Below are positions 1-11,560 of a DNA stretch of 64,000 bases, piece by piece. The position numbers and the translations under genes were made by a program. The stretch is from Metaphire vulgaris (taxonomy: Eukaryota > Annelida > Clitellata > Crassiclitellata > Megascolecidae): assembly GCA_018105865.1 (NCBI GenBank), contig CM030849.1, forward strand, positions 5,320,633 to 5,384,632, written 5' to 3'. The notes beneath the pieces are model-generated. The model ran no database searches. It was not told the DNA's origin and was given only the letters and a program-made list of their open reading frames with translations. The first letter of the stretch is position 1; each line of letters begins with the position of its first letter.

Positions 1-504
1 GCAGCGAAACCTCCGGGGCTATTACTGGGCGCAGTCGCCAGCCATGCAAGCGGGTTACCTCCGGTTCGGCCAATTATTTTCCCATGTCGGCGAAAATGAA
101 TATTGAATTTTGGTATCGGCCAAACGGTGAAAGCTGGTTACGAGTTCGCAGACAGTGAAACGTATCAATACTCTAGGTGAAAATCCTCTCCACAAATGTT
201 TCTATAATGTATATTTGCATATATTGTTGCAGCTATATATTGTATCTGGCGTATTATGCTTGTATATTGTTTTTGTTGTATATTGCTTCTGTAATGAATA
301 TGCTGTATGCATATTGACTTAGTACGCAGAATGAAATGAATGCCGATGTTTAATTGTTTTCATATTGAAAAGGTCTTTGTAGTCCCGAGTCACGACAACA
401 ACTTTTATCGATGTTTCAACAACGCAAGCGGTTGAACAACATCCATGCTAAGCATTTGACCTCTCGAGTAAGTCAGTTAGCTTATTTGTGCCGGTGTTGT
501 ACAA

Positions 505-930
505 TTTATTTCCTCCATAAAATTATTTCCTGGGCGGAAACTGCGGTTGATAGGGAAATAAAATTATGCGGCATACGCATACATTTATTTCTGCATAAAT
601 TCATTTCTTCCTATCAACATAAAATCTACAAAAAGCATTTATCATAGAGTTGGTAGCAGGTAGTACATTTATTTTCTACATATAACTATATAACCTACTG
701 CTGGCGGAGAAATAAAATTATAACAGGTACTAAATTCATTTCCTATCTATCTATTCCTGTGTATAGCATTGGTTGGAAATGAAATTATATCTTATGGGTA
801 ATAAATTTATTTCCTACCTATCGACACATAACTATATATCCTACTGTTGGTGGGGAAATAAAATTATAGCCGGTAATAAATTTATTTTCTACACATAACT
901 ATATAGCCTGCTATTGGTGGAGAAATAACA
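505..930. repeat. AT-rich minisatellite, units of about 65-85 bp
   Basis: GGGGAAATAAAATTAT and ATAAATTTATTTCCTAC alternate four to five times with variable spacers (GAAATAAAATTAT near 550, 705, 772, 852). ACACATAACTATATAGCCT also recurs. No coding sequence was seen. Confidence 0.6.
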
Positions 931-1917
931 GCAAACGTCGCGTGGCCAGCCAAACCTGTGACGTCACACGTGCTATGCCTTATGGCTCCACCCATATAAT
1001 TGCTTCAAGGATTGTCATTGGTTGCCTGCAAATAATTCCCAAGTAGAAAAACAAATTATGGTTGTTGTTGCTATAGGAGGGCGGTTCTAATCTTGATTGG
1101 CAGGCTATCTGCCGACCAATCAAAATTTGTCCAGAAAATAATTTTATGGGAGAAATAGATTCACACGACACCGGAACGAGGCTGAAAATCTGAAGCCTGA
1201 TATTTGTGCGCCATTAAATTCATGAGTAGAAAGTTTAGAACTGATTTAGTTCAAACTTTTCTATATATTAATTGAATGTTTTATTGCTTATTATTATTTT
1301 AGTAACTGTTCGGCCGCTACGTCATGTCGACAACTGACTTCTGCCTATTGCGTTCCTGAAAATATTTATTTACAAAAAACCCTGCTCAGTGAAACCCAAT
1401 ATTTTTTACCAGTGCTCTAGCAATTCGAGCAGTGATTAGCATTGAGAAATAGATATAATATAGCAGTATAAGTAAACATCTAATAAAAGCTATTGCTAAG
1501 GCAAGAATGGCGCTCGATCTGTTGTGATAATATCGTGACATCTTATTAGCCTTCGTAACAGTGTTAAGCAATATTTTGAAGTGCACGCCATCGCAAAAGG
1601 GTGTCATTGGAGACTGTCTGAATGTTATCATCCAATCTGGATTCTTTATACAATCTGGGACAAAGTTACAAGTGACTGGACTCTAAAAATTACCACTCAG
1701 TGACAATCAGTATACAGTATATTATTTCTTGGTCGACCTGATGAAGGATCAGGAATGTTTTTACAGTTTATAAATATCCTTCAGATTTTGGCATTGGCTT
1801 TTAGTTAAAGATTTTTTTAAAATTCAAATACACACAGCTACCCAAGTCAGGTGCGTCTTTTGCCAGTGTAAGGATCCTGGCATCTGACGGCCTGCGGGAC
1901 CCCGGATGGGTTGGATC

Positions 1918-2200
1918 CAGGGCCGTTTTAAGGCGTATACATGGTAGGCCCCTGCCTAGGGACCCTCGATATATGAGGAGCCCGGCGGTGGTGAAAACTG
2001 ATGCTTGAAAAAGTTGACTAGCAAAAGAAGGTAATCACATTTTTGGTGTTTGATCTTTCAATTAACTTAATTTATCCTCCAGAAGTTGATAAGCAAAAAA
2101 GGTCAAAACATACAAAAAGCCTGGAGCGCGCAGGGGCCCCTCAGATGCGCGGGGCCCCGGGGGCACAGTGCCCAATTTCCAACACATAAAAACGGGCCTG
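1918..2200. mobile_element. CAGGGCCG-family element
   Basis: Ends CAGGGCCGTTTTAAGGCG and AAAAACGGGCCTG, with an internal AGGCCCCTGCCTAGGGACCC and GGGGCCCCGGGGGCAC. Related to the 14,797 element by its ends and GGGCCC-rich arms. Related partial copies appear near 8,850 and 18,282. Confidence 0.55.
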
Positions 2201-2459
2201 CTTCCAATAATCATAAGATCCAGAGACTTAACAATTCACCTTGCACTGTATATTGAATAAGCACATGTGCAACCACTCCATCTTGCTTGACGCTAAAGTC
2301 CGCGTACTAATCAAGACCGACGTGCCTAACTTGGCGATCGCTGATGCAAGAGGAGAAGGCCGCTGCTGTCGACGGAATCGAATTGTACATTTGCAAATTG
2401 GGTTTCTGGGCATCCGTCAAACTGGTAAACGTATTTTCTAATTTGCATTTCAACGTCTT

Positions 2460-2592
2460 CTCAATACTGCTGCTGGTACTGCTGCTACTATTATTACTAC
2501 ACGTACAACTACTACCACTACCACTGCTACTACTATTACTACTAGGCCTACTGCTGCTACTACTACTGCTTCTACTAATACTGCTGTTACTG

Positions 2593-2647
<55 letters not shown>

Positions 2648-2738
2648 GTAATATTGTACTACGTAAGCGAAGATTTGTACGCTTTCTACGGACAACTCAC
2701 ATATTTGAAAGTGGCGTCAATATGACGCTTCAGTCGTC

Positions 2739-2784
<46 letters not shown>

Positions 2785-3122
2785 TAAAGAAGAAGAAAAA
2801 GAGAGGAAGAAGACATAAAGACTGAATGAATGAAAGAATGAAAGAATGAAAGAAAAAAAAGAAATAGAAGATAATAAATAGTAGATATAATTAAAGTTAT
2901 GATCCCGATATATTTAAAATATGGCGTTAGAAGAGCTTTCCTTATCAACTGGATCTACAGTTTCTAGCATAAATCGTGTTCGGTTTTTCTTAAGAGTAGT
3001 TGAATTTGAACAACGTCATTTAAAAAATATTAAATCTTACCGGGGGTTGTTCAAGACAATTGGGCGATTAAACCCTACATGTAACTCCCGAAATTTTAGA
3101 ATAAAAGTTGATAAGACTGTCA

Positions 3123-3164
<42 letters not shown>

Positions 3165-3179
3165 AAGATAAACGACTAA

Positions 3180-3264
<85 letters not shown>

Positions 3265-3265
3265 T
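2460..3265. repeat. Cluster of trinucleotide microsatellites
   Basis: (CTA/CTG)n at 2,463-2,585, (AAT)n at 2,592-2,645 and 2,739-2,783, GAAT/GAAA-rich sequence to 2,860, (TTA)n at 3,124-3,162 and 3,181-3,220, then (CTA)n to 3,265. Open frames across it are microsatellite translations. Confidence 0.9.
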
Positions 3266-3316
3266 TGAGACAACGTATCTAACGCCTAGAGCATGGTAAA
3301 CCACAATCATGTGTAC

Positions 3317-3371
3317 TTTGACATGAGTCACCTCATGTCAAGCGCCTTGACATAAGTCACCTCATGTCAAA
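3317..3371. repeat. Two tandem near-palindromes centred on AP-1-like sites
   Basis: TTTGACATGAGTCACCTCAT then GTCAA (3,317-3,341) and TTGACATAAGTCACCTCATG then TCAAA (3,347-3,371). Each is a TGACATGAG/CTCATGTCA hairpin; the first contains TGAGTCA. They lie about 80 bp downstream of SCYL2 exon 2. Confidence 0.6.
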
Positions 3372-3447
3372 GGTGACTGCCTCGATGGTCGATAATTCCA
3401 GGCATTGTAGTGATAAGCTACCGAAAAAGATAAGCTTACTTACTTAC

Positions 3448-3604
3448 ATTCCTCTAAGTTGTGGATCACACGGAGCGTCTTGTGATGTTTGAGCCGCGAC
3501 AGATGCGACACCTCGCGACGAAGTATCTCCGTCACGATCTCCCTTCTTTTCGGTTTATGAAGCTTGTCGGCAACCTTCTTTTCGAAGAAGAAAATCGAGG
3601 CATC
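3448..3604 (-). CDS. SCYL2: SCYL2-like pseudokinase, coding exon 2
   Basis: After the acceptor TATCACAG the exon reads DASIFFFEKKVADKLHKPKR, then EIVTEILRREVSHLSRLKHH and KTLRVIHNLEE. This is the region of SCYL2 equivalent to the kinase beta-3 strand and helix C, with the family signature of a string of hydrophobic residues before EKK, and RLKHxKxLxVxHxLEE just before the hinge. It begins in phase 0, matching the end of exon 1, and stops at GAAT|GTAAGT in phase 1, so the next exon should complete a Cys codon. That exon was not found in the leftmost 3.4 kb. The 15.3 kb intron between the two exons contains only repeats, a CpG-rich patch and unassigned sequence. Confidence 0.8.
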
Positions 3605-3659
3605 CTGTGATAGGATCAGACAAATTGGCAGTAAGACCTTTTCTGGTTAATTTACTAAT

Positions 3660-4035
3660 ATACAGCATAAATGTAAAAAAACGTTGGGAAAATAATAAAA
3701 AAACGTTTAAAACGTAAAAACGTTACAAAAATTTAAAAACGTTGAATAAAAAACGTTACTGACGTTTATCTGAGCGAGATTAGGTAATGTGCATTGAACG
3801 CCCACGGTGAATAAACAAGCAAGTCACACTATGCAAAACGACTGTGAAATGAAATAATAAACAGCAATAGCACCGCATGACCTACTAATAATTATAGCAA
3901 TCGACTGCACTCTATAGCTAAACAGCAGAATGCTAATTAATTAGCTCGTTGTAACTGGTTTTAGAAAATCGGTGATTTTATTTTGCCAACGTTTTTTATA
4001 ATAAAAAACGTTGACAAAATAAAAAACGTTAGAAA
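3660..4035. repeat. Cluster of AAAAAACGTT motifs
   Basis: AACGTT or AAACGT recurs about ten times (3,679, 3,701, 3,711, 3,719, 3,738, 3,750, 3,988 and after). At 3,988-4,013 CAACGTTTTTTATAATAAAAAACGTTG is close to a perfect palindrome with 13-base arms. Confidence 0.55.
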
Positions 4036-4619
4036 GACGTTTATTGCATCTATGATATACAGTACTTTTCTTAATTGTCCGCTTGTTTCGATCGACCGAC
4101 AAACTTTTGACGAAACCCCGAAAGCATTAAAAAGCGGAAAACTAACGTGGATGGATATACTAAGTAGCCTAGTTAGAATTTGAGATACTAAAAGATATAA
4201 ATTGAGATAAGCAGTAAAATAAAGTTGAGCTACTAGGTAGATAAGAGTTTAGTTTACCGGATACTTATCCCAAGGGTGTAGATACTTTTCACATTAAGTG
4301 TTGAGATAGAAGCATTTATACGGCTTCAGGATTTTAAAAATGGGGGCCGTTGAGGTGGCAACTTCTAATCATGGGGCAACCATTTGTTGTTAGGTAGTTT
4401 AGTATTAAGTTATAGGGTTCCAACAGGGGCCACTGAGGTGCCAGGCACTCAATAGGGGGGCACGGGCCTCCCGGACCCTCCTGTGGAGCGGCCAGTGGAT
4501 AGAAGATAGAAAAAAGTTGCGATACTAAGTAGATATCTGTCGCACATCTAGGCAGATGCAAGTTCATGGTCCAGTACACTCTTCTGGCTCATCCAGATTT
4601 TGATGAAATCACTTGTTAA

Positions 4620-4793
4620 CATGGGCGTCCACAGAAATTTTTCCAGGAGGGCAAAACACATTTCAACACAATGGTCACGGTTAATATTTTAGCAAGGTCT
4701 TCAAATTTCAATGTGAAATATTGGTATGTGCATTTTCCAAAGGGGAGGGGGAGGGTAAATGCCTCCTCTTGCCCTAATGTGCGGGCGCCCATG
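4620..4793. mobile_element. Short inverted-repeat element, 174 bp, exact 8 bp target-site duplication
   Basis: Ends are CATGGGCGTCC and GGGCGCCCATG. CTTGTTAA at 4,612-4,619 is repeated exactly at 4,794-4,801, a hAT-sized duplication. A related longer copy is at 57,948-58,220. Confidence 0.75.
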
Positions 4794-4837
4794 CTTGTTA
4801 AGGATCCCTTTACATATCAGACAGAACGACAGTGGCT

Positions 4838-4874
<37 letters not shown>

Positions 4875-4930
4875 TATATGCACATATGAAATATAAAATG
4901 CACATATAAAATGCATATATATATATAATA

Positions 4931-5010
4931 CAAAGTGGCGAAACCGGACTATATTAAATGCAAACCTAGCAAACCTAATTGTGAATAGTCCGGTTTTTTG
5001 CGCCACACTG
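4931..5010. mobile_element. 80 bp mariner-like MITE with TA duplication
   Basis: TA at both flanks; ends are CAAAGTGGCGAAACCGGACT and the inverse AGTCCGGTTTTTTGCGCCAC then ACTG. The arms are about 25 bp with few mismatches. Confidence 0.7.
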
Positions 5011-5176
5011 TAATTAGTAGTTTCAATTTGAATAGCAGATGAAGATAAAACTGTCTGCAGACTTGCTTGGAATTTTTAAAACATTTAAGATTTCTTGCTA
5101 ATTTGCCGAGGAATTGTAATGCAAATAACCGAAATAACAAGATGATTCATTGAAACAATGACGTGTTGATAGCATA

Positions 5177-5522
5177 AGGGGCATCCATAAATGACGTAAC
5201 GCGATTTTGGCAGTTTTTTACCCCCTTCGTAACACGTCGTCACAGAAAGTCAGACTCCATCAAATATGACGTCACATCGCGTTACCCCTTTCTCCTCACC
5301 CGTCTTCTCGTCTTTCGAATGTCAAAATCCAACTTAGAAAAATCTCGACAAGCAAAATAAATCATCCTCATCTTTCTCTTTGTATTTTTTGTCTTAAAAA
5401 AGGTCGCCACCTAAAAAATTAGTATTATGTGACGTCACATTTCTGGAAACCCCCCGTCGTCACACATCGTCACAAATTTTTGAACCCCCCTAAGTGCGTT
5501 ACGTCATTTGTGGATGACCCCT
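5177..5522. mobile_element. Inverted-repeat MITE with CCATAAATGACGTAACGCG ends
   Basis: Left end AGGGGCATCCATAAATGACG, right end GCGTTACGTCATTTGTGGAT then GACCCCT. Internal GACGTCACAT motifs occur in both orientations. A second copy lies at 23,387-23,822. Each copy is densely palindromic around TGACGTCA. Confidence 0.7.
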
Positions 5523-5894
5523 TAGATACTGCGCAGATGTTGAATTTTCTACGGATACATTAACGCCGTGTTAAGCCGTAACACTACATTCGGCGCGGTT
5601 CAATGAACTATGGGCAATCAGTGACAAGAATTGCTAGGTCTGGACATGCAACGTTCAAAGGCACAAATCTTGACTTCGCGTTTCAACGAATCGATAATAT
5701 AATTGCATGAATCACGCAAATAGATGACGCACTTTCGTTCATCAACGACGCAAAAGTGTATCGATTTCCAGATTTAAGTGCTTCAAGATATACATTTTGT
5801 TGTTCAGTGTTCTTCAGTAAGAGGCATGGCGATTGCATGCGTTGTATTTTAACTTCAATCATAATAAATCATTCATAAAAATAACATATGTCTG

Positions 5895-6198
5895 CAGTGG
5901 CGTAGCGAGGCAAAGTGCCGCACGGGGCGAAAATAAAAAGTACGCAGTTTTAATCTTTATTAAAATCGAAAATTGCTATTCTTATTACTATAATTGGTGT
6001 CAAAATTTCATTCAACACCAGAAAAATCTTGACAAGAAAAAAGATCGCCATGTATGTCCAGTTGTCCACCTATAATGGCATATACAAAAGCATGTGTCCA
6101 CGCTTAATGGCATATACAAAACCCGAAGATGCCGCCTCAAAGAGTGAGTGCCACCTGAGGCGGTTCTCTCCCACGGTCCCCATTCGCTACGCCACTGC
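5895..6198. mobile_element. CAGTGGCGTAGC-family MITE, 304 bp, with target-site duplication
   Basis: Ends CAGTGGCGTAGCGAG and TTCGCTACGCCACTGC. ATGTCTG flanks both sides (5,888-5,894 and 6,199-6,205). One of several copies of a family with hAT-like 8 bp duplications. Confidence 0.7.
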
Positions 6199-6751
6199 AT
6201 GTCTGTAGTCTTGGCAATCTGAGAAATTCTGTCCATAAATCCACCATATTCCAAAAATCTGCCGCTTGTAACTTTCGAAATACAGTAGATTTCAGTAGAG
6301 TGAAATATGTTTCCGAATATGCTGATGCTGACGATAAAAGAAATGTTTGCTCTGTGCAATGTGCTCTTTTTAGCATTATTCAGATCTTCCTAATTAATGT
6401 TCCAAAATACCATTTGCTGGTTATATCTATTCTCTAACAGTCTAACAAGCGCAACAATTTATTAAATCATCGTACAACGGCGCAATATAAGATTTATTCA
6501 GATTTTTGCGGAATATCCAATGCCTTATTGACCCTCACAACCACATTTTGTGAGGGTACGAACCCAAAAACCCTCACGGAATTGACACCACTGGTTCTAG
6601 GAGTGCCAGGCTGAATCCTCGAAGCATTTCTCTCAAATTGGCAGTCTTTTTCACGGTTCAGGCTATTGTTAATACAGTTAATACATCATCATCACCGAAC
6701 CCGGACCCCTGCAGGCAGCCGGGCCCCTGTGCAATTGTCCCCCTTACCTTG

Positions 6752-7028
6752 GGTTGCCAGATCTTCCGTATTTTACGGGAGCTCCCGTATGTCAGGGTAT
6801 CTCCGGCCTAATAATACTAATACAAATATTATAACTTGTTTGTATGCAGGTGATGCAGTGCATTTAACAGTGTTGTTTATTGCTTTTTCCTAGTCTATAC
6901 TCTACAGTAGACCTACTGTTGTGTAGTATAGCTATAGCCATAATAATTCACAATGAACTGGACCGTGAAATGGGTTTCATTGATCGCGGAAAAATCTCCC
7001 GTATTTCGACTTTAGATATCTGGCAACC
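6752..7028. mobile_element. GGTTGCCAGAT inverted-repeat element, 277 bp
   Basis: Ends GGTTGCCAGATCTTCCGTAT and inverse CGTATTTCGACTTTAGATAT then CTGGCAACC. Surrounding GGGCCCC/GGCGGCCCTGG sequence suggests it is nested in a CAGGGCCG-type element. Confidence 0.6.
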
Positions 7029-7065
7029 TTGCCCCTCTCGGCGGCCCTGGGTAGATAAAAATTGT

Positions 7066-7072
7066 TGTTACG

Positions 7073-7168
<96 letters not shown>
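7066..7168. repeat. (TAC)n then (AAT)n microsatellite
   Basis: About 20 CTA repeats pass directly into about 13 AAT repeats. Confidence 0.95.
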
Positions 7169-7289
7169 TTCCAGGGGTCCAGTTGCACCGCCTTGCATCC
7201 CTCACCCGCACCCACTGACGCCCATGGATGACAGTAATGACGAAGATGACGATCAAGGCGATGTACCGCGATGAACAAGGTCGCACAAT

Positions 7290-7760
7290 GAGGCGCCCAG
7301 CGCCCATCGTTCCCTCCTTTGATATTCGCAAATCCAGCCCGCGTCGTTCGAGAGCCCCAACCGCGCTGCCATAAATCAGCCCCCGTCCGTCATTCGAATG
7401 ACTTACAAACCAATCTCAGGTCTTGCGTACGGCTGTACTCATTAGCCGGAACCCCCTCCTCCTCCCGTCCCCGACCGATCGTCGTCATGGCCGCCCGTTG
7501 CCTTGGCGACGCAAAAGCGTCCGCCTCGCCTCCTCCCCTCCCCATCCCCATCGTCGTCGTCAGGTCGCCGACCGACGTGAAGTCGAATCGCGGGTGGTGC
7601 GTTTTCTGTCGATAACAAATGAAGTCTTGAAAAATTACGTGACCGGAATAGAAAACCGCGGCCATATGCCGCACGTTATTAGCATATACGGTCCTGACAC
7701 GGCGTATCGCCGAAAGCGTTGAACTCGTTCCGGCATCGCAGACAACAGCGGCGCAGCAAG
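7290..7760. promoter_or_regulatory. CpG-rich patch in SCYL2 intron 1 with an X-box-like palindrome
   Basis: GC- and CpG-dense island in AT-rich surroundings. GTTGCCTTGGCGAC at 7,497-7,510 is close to the RFX X-box (GTTGCCATGGCAAC, 12 of 14). Open frames on both strands (for example + 7,488-7,615, starting MAARCLGDAKASA) are expected from GC richness and were not recognised. It may be an alternative promoter or an unrecognised first exon. Confidence 0.3.
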
Positions 7761-8230
7761 GATTTCAGAACAGGGGGGGGGCACTACGATATTCAACGGT
7801 CCAAAAGTCTTGACGAGCAAAAATAAGATCAGCGTTTCGAACGCTTTCAAGTCTGGTGCATTCTTCTCGGTCGATCTAATATCATATCATCGGACATGCA
7901 CTGTCGTGTCAAGTCATATCATCGCATGTCATGTAATCATATATCGCATCAAATTATGTAGCATAATGCTATGTCTTATCATGTCATATCATATCATAAT
8001 ATCATATTTAATGACGTCACAACACCAGATGATTTTTCAGTGAAAGTGAACACAATTTAATGGAAAAGGGTAGAAAAGGGACATTGAATACAGACAGTTG
8101 AAGATAGCCTTATAAAGGCTAGAATTAACCTACTGTGCGTTATTTAATGCAAAGAAATCAATACCTTTGCGGCTGCATATGCCGGATGCCGGACAATCGA
8201 AAATAAAGAATCTAGTATACTGACTGGGAA

Positions 8231-8345
8231 AGAAAAGTTAGCAGAGTGGTAAGAAAACTGGGCGATGGAGCAGAAGGTCGCGAAGGGTCGACTCTGCCCG
8301 CGAAGGCCTAACTGAGTCGACGTTCAGCCTAGAAAAACTGGGTTA
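8231..8345 (+). mobile_element. tRNA-derived SINE
   Basis: GTTAGCAGAGTGGTAAGAAA resembles a tRNA A box, followed by GGCGATGGAGCAGAAGGTCG and a degraded B box. The related copy at 52,915 has a better B box. Confidence 0.5.
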
Positions 8346-8439
8346 GGGGGCGTAATGACAACCAACTCCAAAGAACAGCCTTAATCTGCGAAGCCAAAAC
8401 AACGCCACGGTCTTAGTTGAATCTAATGACATCCTGAAC

Positions 8440-8712
8440 CCCAGATTAATACAAATTGGCCCAGATTCTTATACCACCTACGTCGCTGATTGTCCAGGTC
8501 GGACTGGGACGCAACGCTCGAACTCGAATACGGGACCTACAGTTATCTTTACAGTATACTGAATAATGGAAGGTACTGGAAAGAAAGGAAGGCCAAACAG
8601 AGAATGGCTGGACGACATCCGTGAATGGACCGAGTTGAACATTCAGTCCACAATCCACTATAGACGGACAATTGACGTCTACGGGCAATGTACCCGAGGA
8701 TCCTGATGATGG
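8440..8712 (+). mobile_element. LINE 3'-terminal fragment
   Basis: Near 8,568-8,690 the + strand reads GTGKKGRPNREWLDDIREWT and IDVYGQCTRGS, the GRPxREWLDDI C-terminus of the LINE type seen at 57.0 kb, ending against TGATGATGGTGATTGTGATG. Sequence from 8,440 to 8,560 is not clearly part of it. Confidence 0.65.
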
Positions 8713-10240
8713 TGATTGTGATGTGATGCGAACATGTCAGAAACTTGCCAATAGCCTCCTAAGATGTTGGGGTTCTTCTTTGGATTTATGTCTGCCCTTT
8801 GAACTCCAGTAACTTCGGATGAGACAAGCGAAATTAGGTTATCTCCCACCAGGGCCGCCGAAAGGGGGAAGGAGGGCAGATGCACAGGGGCCCGGCGACC
8901 TGTAGGGGCACGGGCCGGTGACGCATTGACATATTTAAAACGACCAACAGGCAAAAAAAGGTCATAAGCAGTTTTGTTCACACTTCTAGGGGCCCGTGAC
9001 TTCCCTTCTGCAAAGGAACCGTAATTTCTCTCGACAGGCCTGTTCCCCACCTCCTCCCCAAATGCCATATGCAGTGAGACGCGCATTGTATCCACCGCAT
9101 CGCAATACTTTGCTAGATTAATTAATTAATTAACATTGTTTGTTCCTCTCCACCGCAACTGTTACGTACGTAATACTACGTATGCGTTGCACTCACGGCG
9201 CTATAGAAGCAAAATTACTTACTCACTAACTAACCTTATCAAATTAGCGCAGATTCGAATTTGCATGTTTTCGAGTTTATTGGAACTTGGCATATCTGAA
9301 CAACAAAGGCACTGATCTACAGATGCAGTTAATCAAACATTATCAGAAGATTAAGGTAATGCACAGTGGGCCTACTACGTGTGCCAACTAAATTCCAGCG
9401 AAGCCAAAACAACGCCACGGCCTTAGTTGGAATCTAACTGACATCCGTGTGAACGGATTGCAGTTTGAAGCCGGTGTCACATATAATACAAATTGGAATG
9501 ATTCAATCTTTCGAGATATTTACCCGCTAAACGCATCATTTGGTCTTTAAAACTCGAGGAATCGTAGCATCAAGTCTAGGAATGTCCATTTGTCAATACC
9601 TTTCAACCGCTTGCTGAAGCGATCATTGCATTTTTCGTCGTTGAATTAATTCCAAGCGTTCCATTTTGTGCCGAGACGGTTTGCACGCAAATCTGATCTC
9701 AGCTGGATTAAGGGCGTAGAAAGAAAATTCACGAATGGCAAGTTATATTAAATTGATGTGAAAATAGCGAAAAATTATAATTGGGCGTTGTACCGTCACC
9801 CTTAAAGGATGTCAGGTTCCTCCCATCGCAATGCAAAATTCACCCAACTTTGAAAGATCAAATATATTGAACGGTTTCATGCATATATTGCATGGTTCTC
9901 ACACAGGGCAGTCCCTACTGAACCACTTTAAACCTTGTTATATTATATTATATTATGTTTCTCACATTTATTTTTAACATATTGTCTTCTGACAACAGAT
10001 TTTGTTTATTGATAGCCTGGAATTTTTAAATGACATTTAACACATATTTTTCGTCCACTAAATAAAAGATGATGATGACGATGACACAATCACAATAATG
10101 ACGATGGCCAGACAGACGCTGGTTGCGAGTACCAGACAGTTTAGGCCTAAATTGAAAATCTAAAATGTGCCGCTGACTAGCAAAATAGATGCTCACTTAA
10201 AATGTTGGGCTGACAAGGCATGCTCCCAGGACTCGCAACT

Positions 10241-10480
10241 AGTGGCGTAGCCAGGATTTCGCGAAGGGGTGGGGTATGGTTCCCAAATTCTCAACTTCAG
10301 AAAATTTTGATAAGCAAAAAAGGTTCTCAACTATTTTTTCTTTAATCACTTATATATATACAATATACATTACATATATATAGGTATATGAGCGCGTACA
10401 ACTATATTGATACGCAATAAACACATTTTTGGTAGAACAGCTAAGGGGGTTTAACTCCCAACCCCCTTGGCTACGCCACT
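10241..10480. mobile_element. CAGTGGCGTAGCC-family MITE
   Basis: Ends AGTGGCGTAGCCAGGATTTC and CCCTTGGCTACGCCACT. Shares GGTATATGAGCGCGTACAAC then ATTGATACGCAATA with the copy at 33,340-33,805. Confidence 0.7.
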
Positions 10481-10576
10481 GCTTGCTCCTAATGCTCCGT
10501 TTAACAAATTAGCGCATAGTTTTTATTGTTTTGCTAATTTTCTTTGATTCGACGCCTCAGGCATTGACTACTTGAC

Positions 10577-10878
10577 CAGTGACGTAGCCAGGGCGTTTGG
10601 GGTTAACCCCACCTCCTTGTCTGGCCGACCAACAATATTTTATTGTGTATTATTTTTCTGTGGGTGTAGAGGCGCCAAATTCGGGTTTAAGGTAACAACA
10701 GAAGAAAAAGAGGCAACAAATTAATATAGTTGTATAGGGGTCGTCCGCATACTCGTATAACTATATTGTAACTAACTTAATCTTGTCAGGATTTTAGGAT
10801 TTTCGATTCGAAGTCGGGAATGGTTGGTCGTCGTAACCCCCCCTTCCGCCCTTTCGGAAAATCCTGGCTACACCACAG
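10577..10878. mobile_element. CAGTGGCGTAGCC-family MITE
   Basis: Ends CAGTGACGTAGCCAGGGCG and AAAATCCTGGCTACACCACAG, with GGTTAACCCC near the left end. Shares internal TTATTTTTCTGTGGGTG and CAAATTCGGGTTTAAGG-like blocks with the copy at 36,157-36,596. Confidence 0.65.
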
Positions 10879-11084
10879 TCCTTGAGAAACGATGATGACG
10901 GCGATGACAAACGTATAATAATGACGATGGAATTACATTATCCCATTTAAAAGCATAAAACAGATTAATTAACATGGATATATATATATGCTGCAGGTTC
11001 TTTATAACCACCGTTATTTTCATTTAAAAATTGTTCAATTTTTAGTATAGTAGAAGTCATTGATGTCAAAACGTTTTTGTATAT

Positions 11085-11125
11085 GTATGTATATATGTAT
11101 GTATGTATATATATATGTATGTATG

Positions 11126-11155
<30 letters not shown>
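11085..11155. repeat. (TATG)n/(TATA)n microsatellite
   Basis: GTATGTATATATGTATGTAT pattern over about 70 bp, directly before the GCGCC repeat. Confidence 0.9.
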
Positions 11156-11157
<2 letters not shown>

Positions 11158-11560
11158 TACTGGACTATTTATATAGCGCCGTAAGCATATCGGATCCAAA
11201 GACAAAGGCGCTTTACAAAGGGTATGACTCCCGAAATAGATGGTTTTTAGTCTGTTTTTAAAAATGGGTCGGTCTTTGATCCTTCTGATTTCCGGCGGAA
11301 TAGAATTCCATAGAAGTGGTCCGCCTTGTGAGAAGGCGCGATCTCCTAGGGTAGGGATCTCGAGCGACCTCGGAACAACAAGGTCCAGAGAGGACGAGGA
11401 TCGCAGTGTCGATCGTCTGAGAGTGTCACTGGAGGGTATTACTCGTACAAGTGTTTGGTTTCAACTTCCGGCAGATAGTGACCTAAGCTGTAATGTATTC
11501 GGTCCACAACCAATGGTCTTCTCAGTGTGCTGCCTCAAGCACGAACCTCCTTGCTCCTGA
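11156..11560 (+). repeat. Interspersed repeat of the ATTTATATAGCGCC type
   Basis: CTATTTATATAGCGCCGTAA, CAAAGGCGCTTTACAAAG, then GGCGGAATAGAATTCCATAG and GGTCCGCCTTGTGAGAAGGC. This arrangement is a widespread repeat in marine invertebrate genomes. The 106-codon open frame here (11,240-11,560) follows the repeat and is probably not a gene. Other pieces: about 31,400-31,570, 22,695-22,760 and 36,330-36,480. Confidence 0.6.

Noticed and set aside
2344..3268. Long open frames rich in single residues (Leu, Ile, Tyr)
   Set aside because: They are translations of (CTA)n, (AAT)n and (TTA)n microsatellites; all frames are open and no non-repetitive coding sequence supports them.
6012..6376. 115-codon and 79-codon minus frames
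   Set aside because: They lie across the 5,895-6,198 MITE and its flank; the inverted repeat accounts for most of the sequence.
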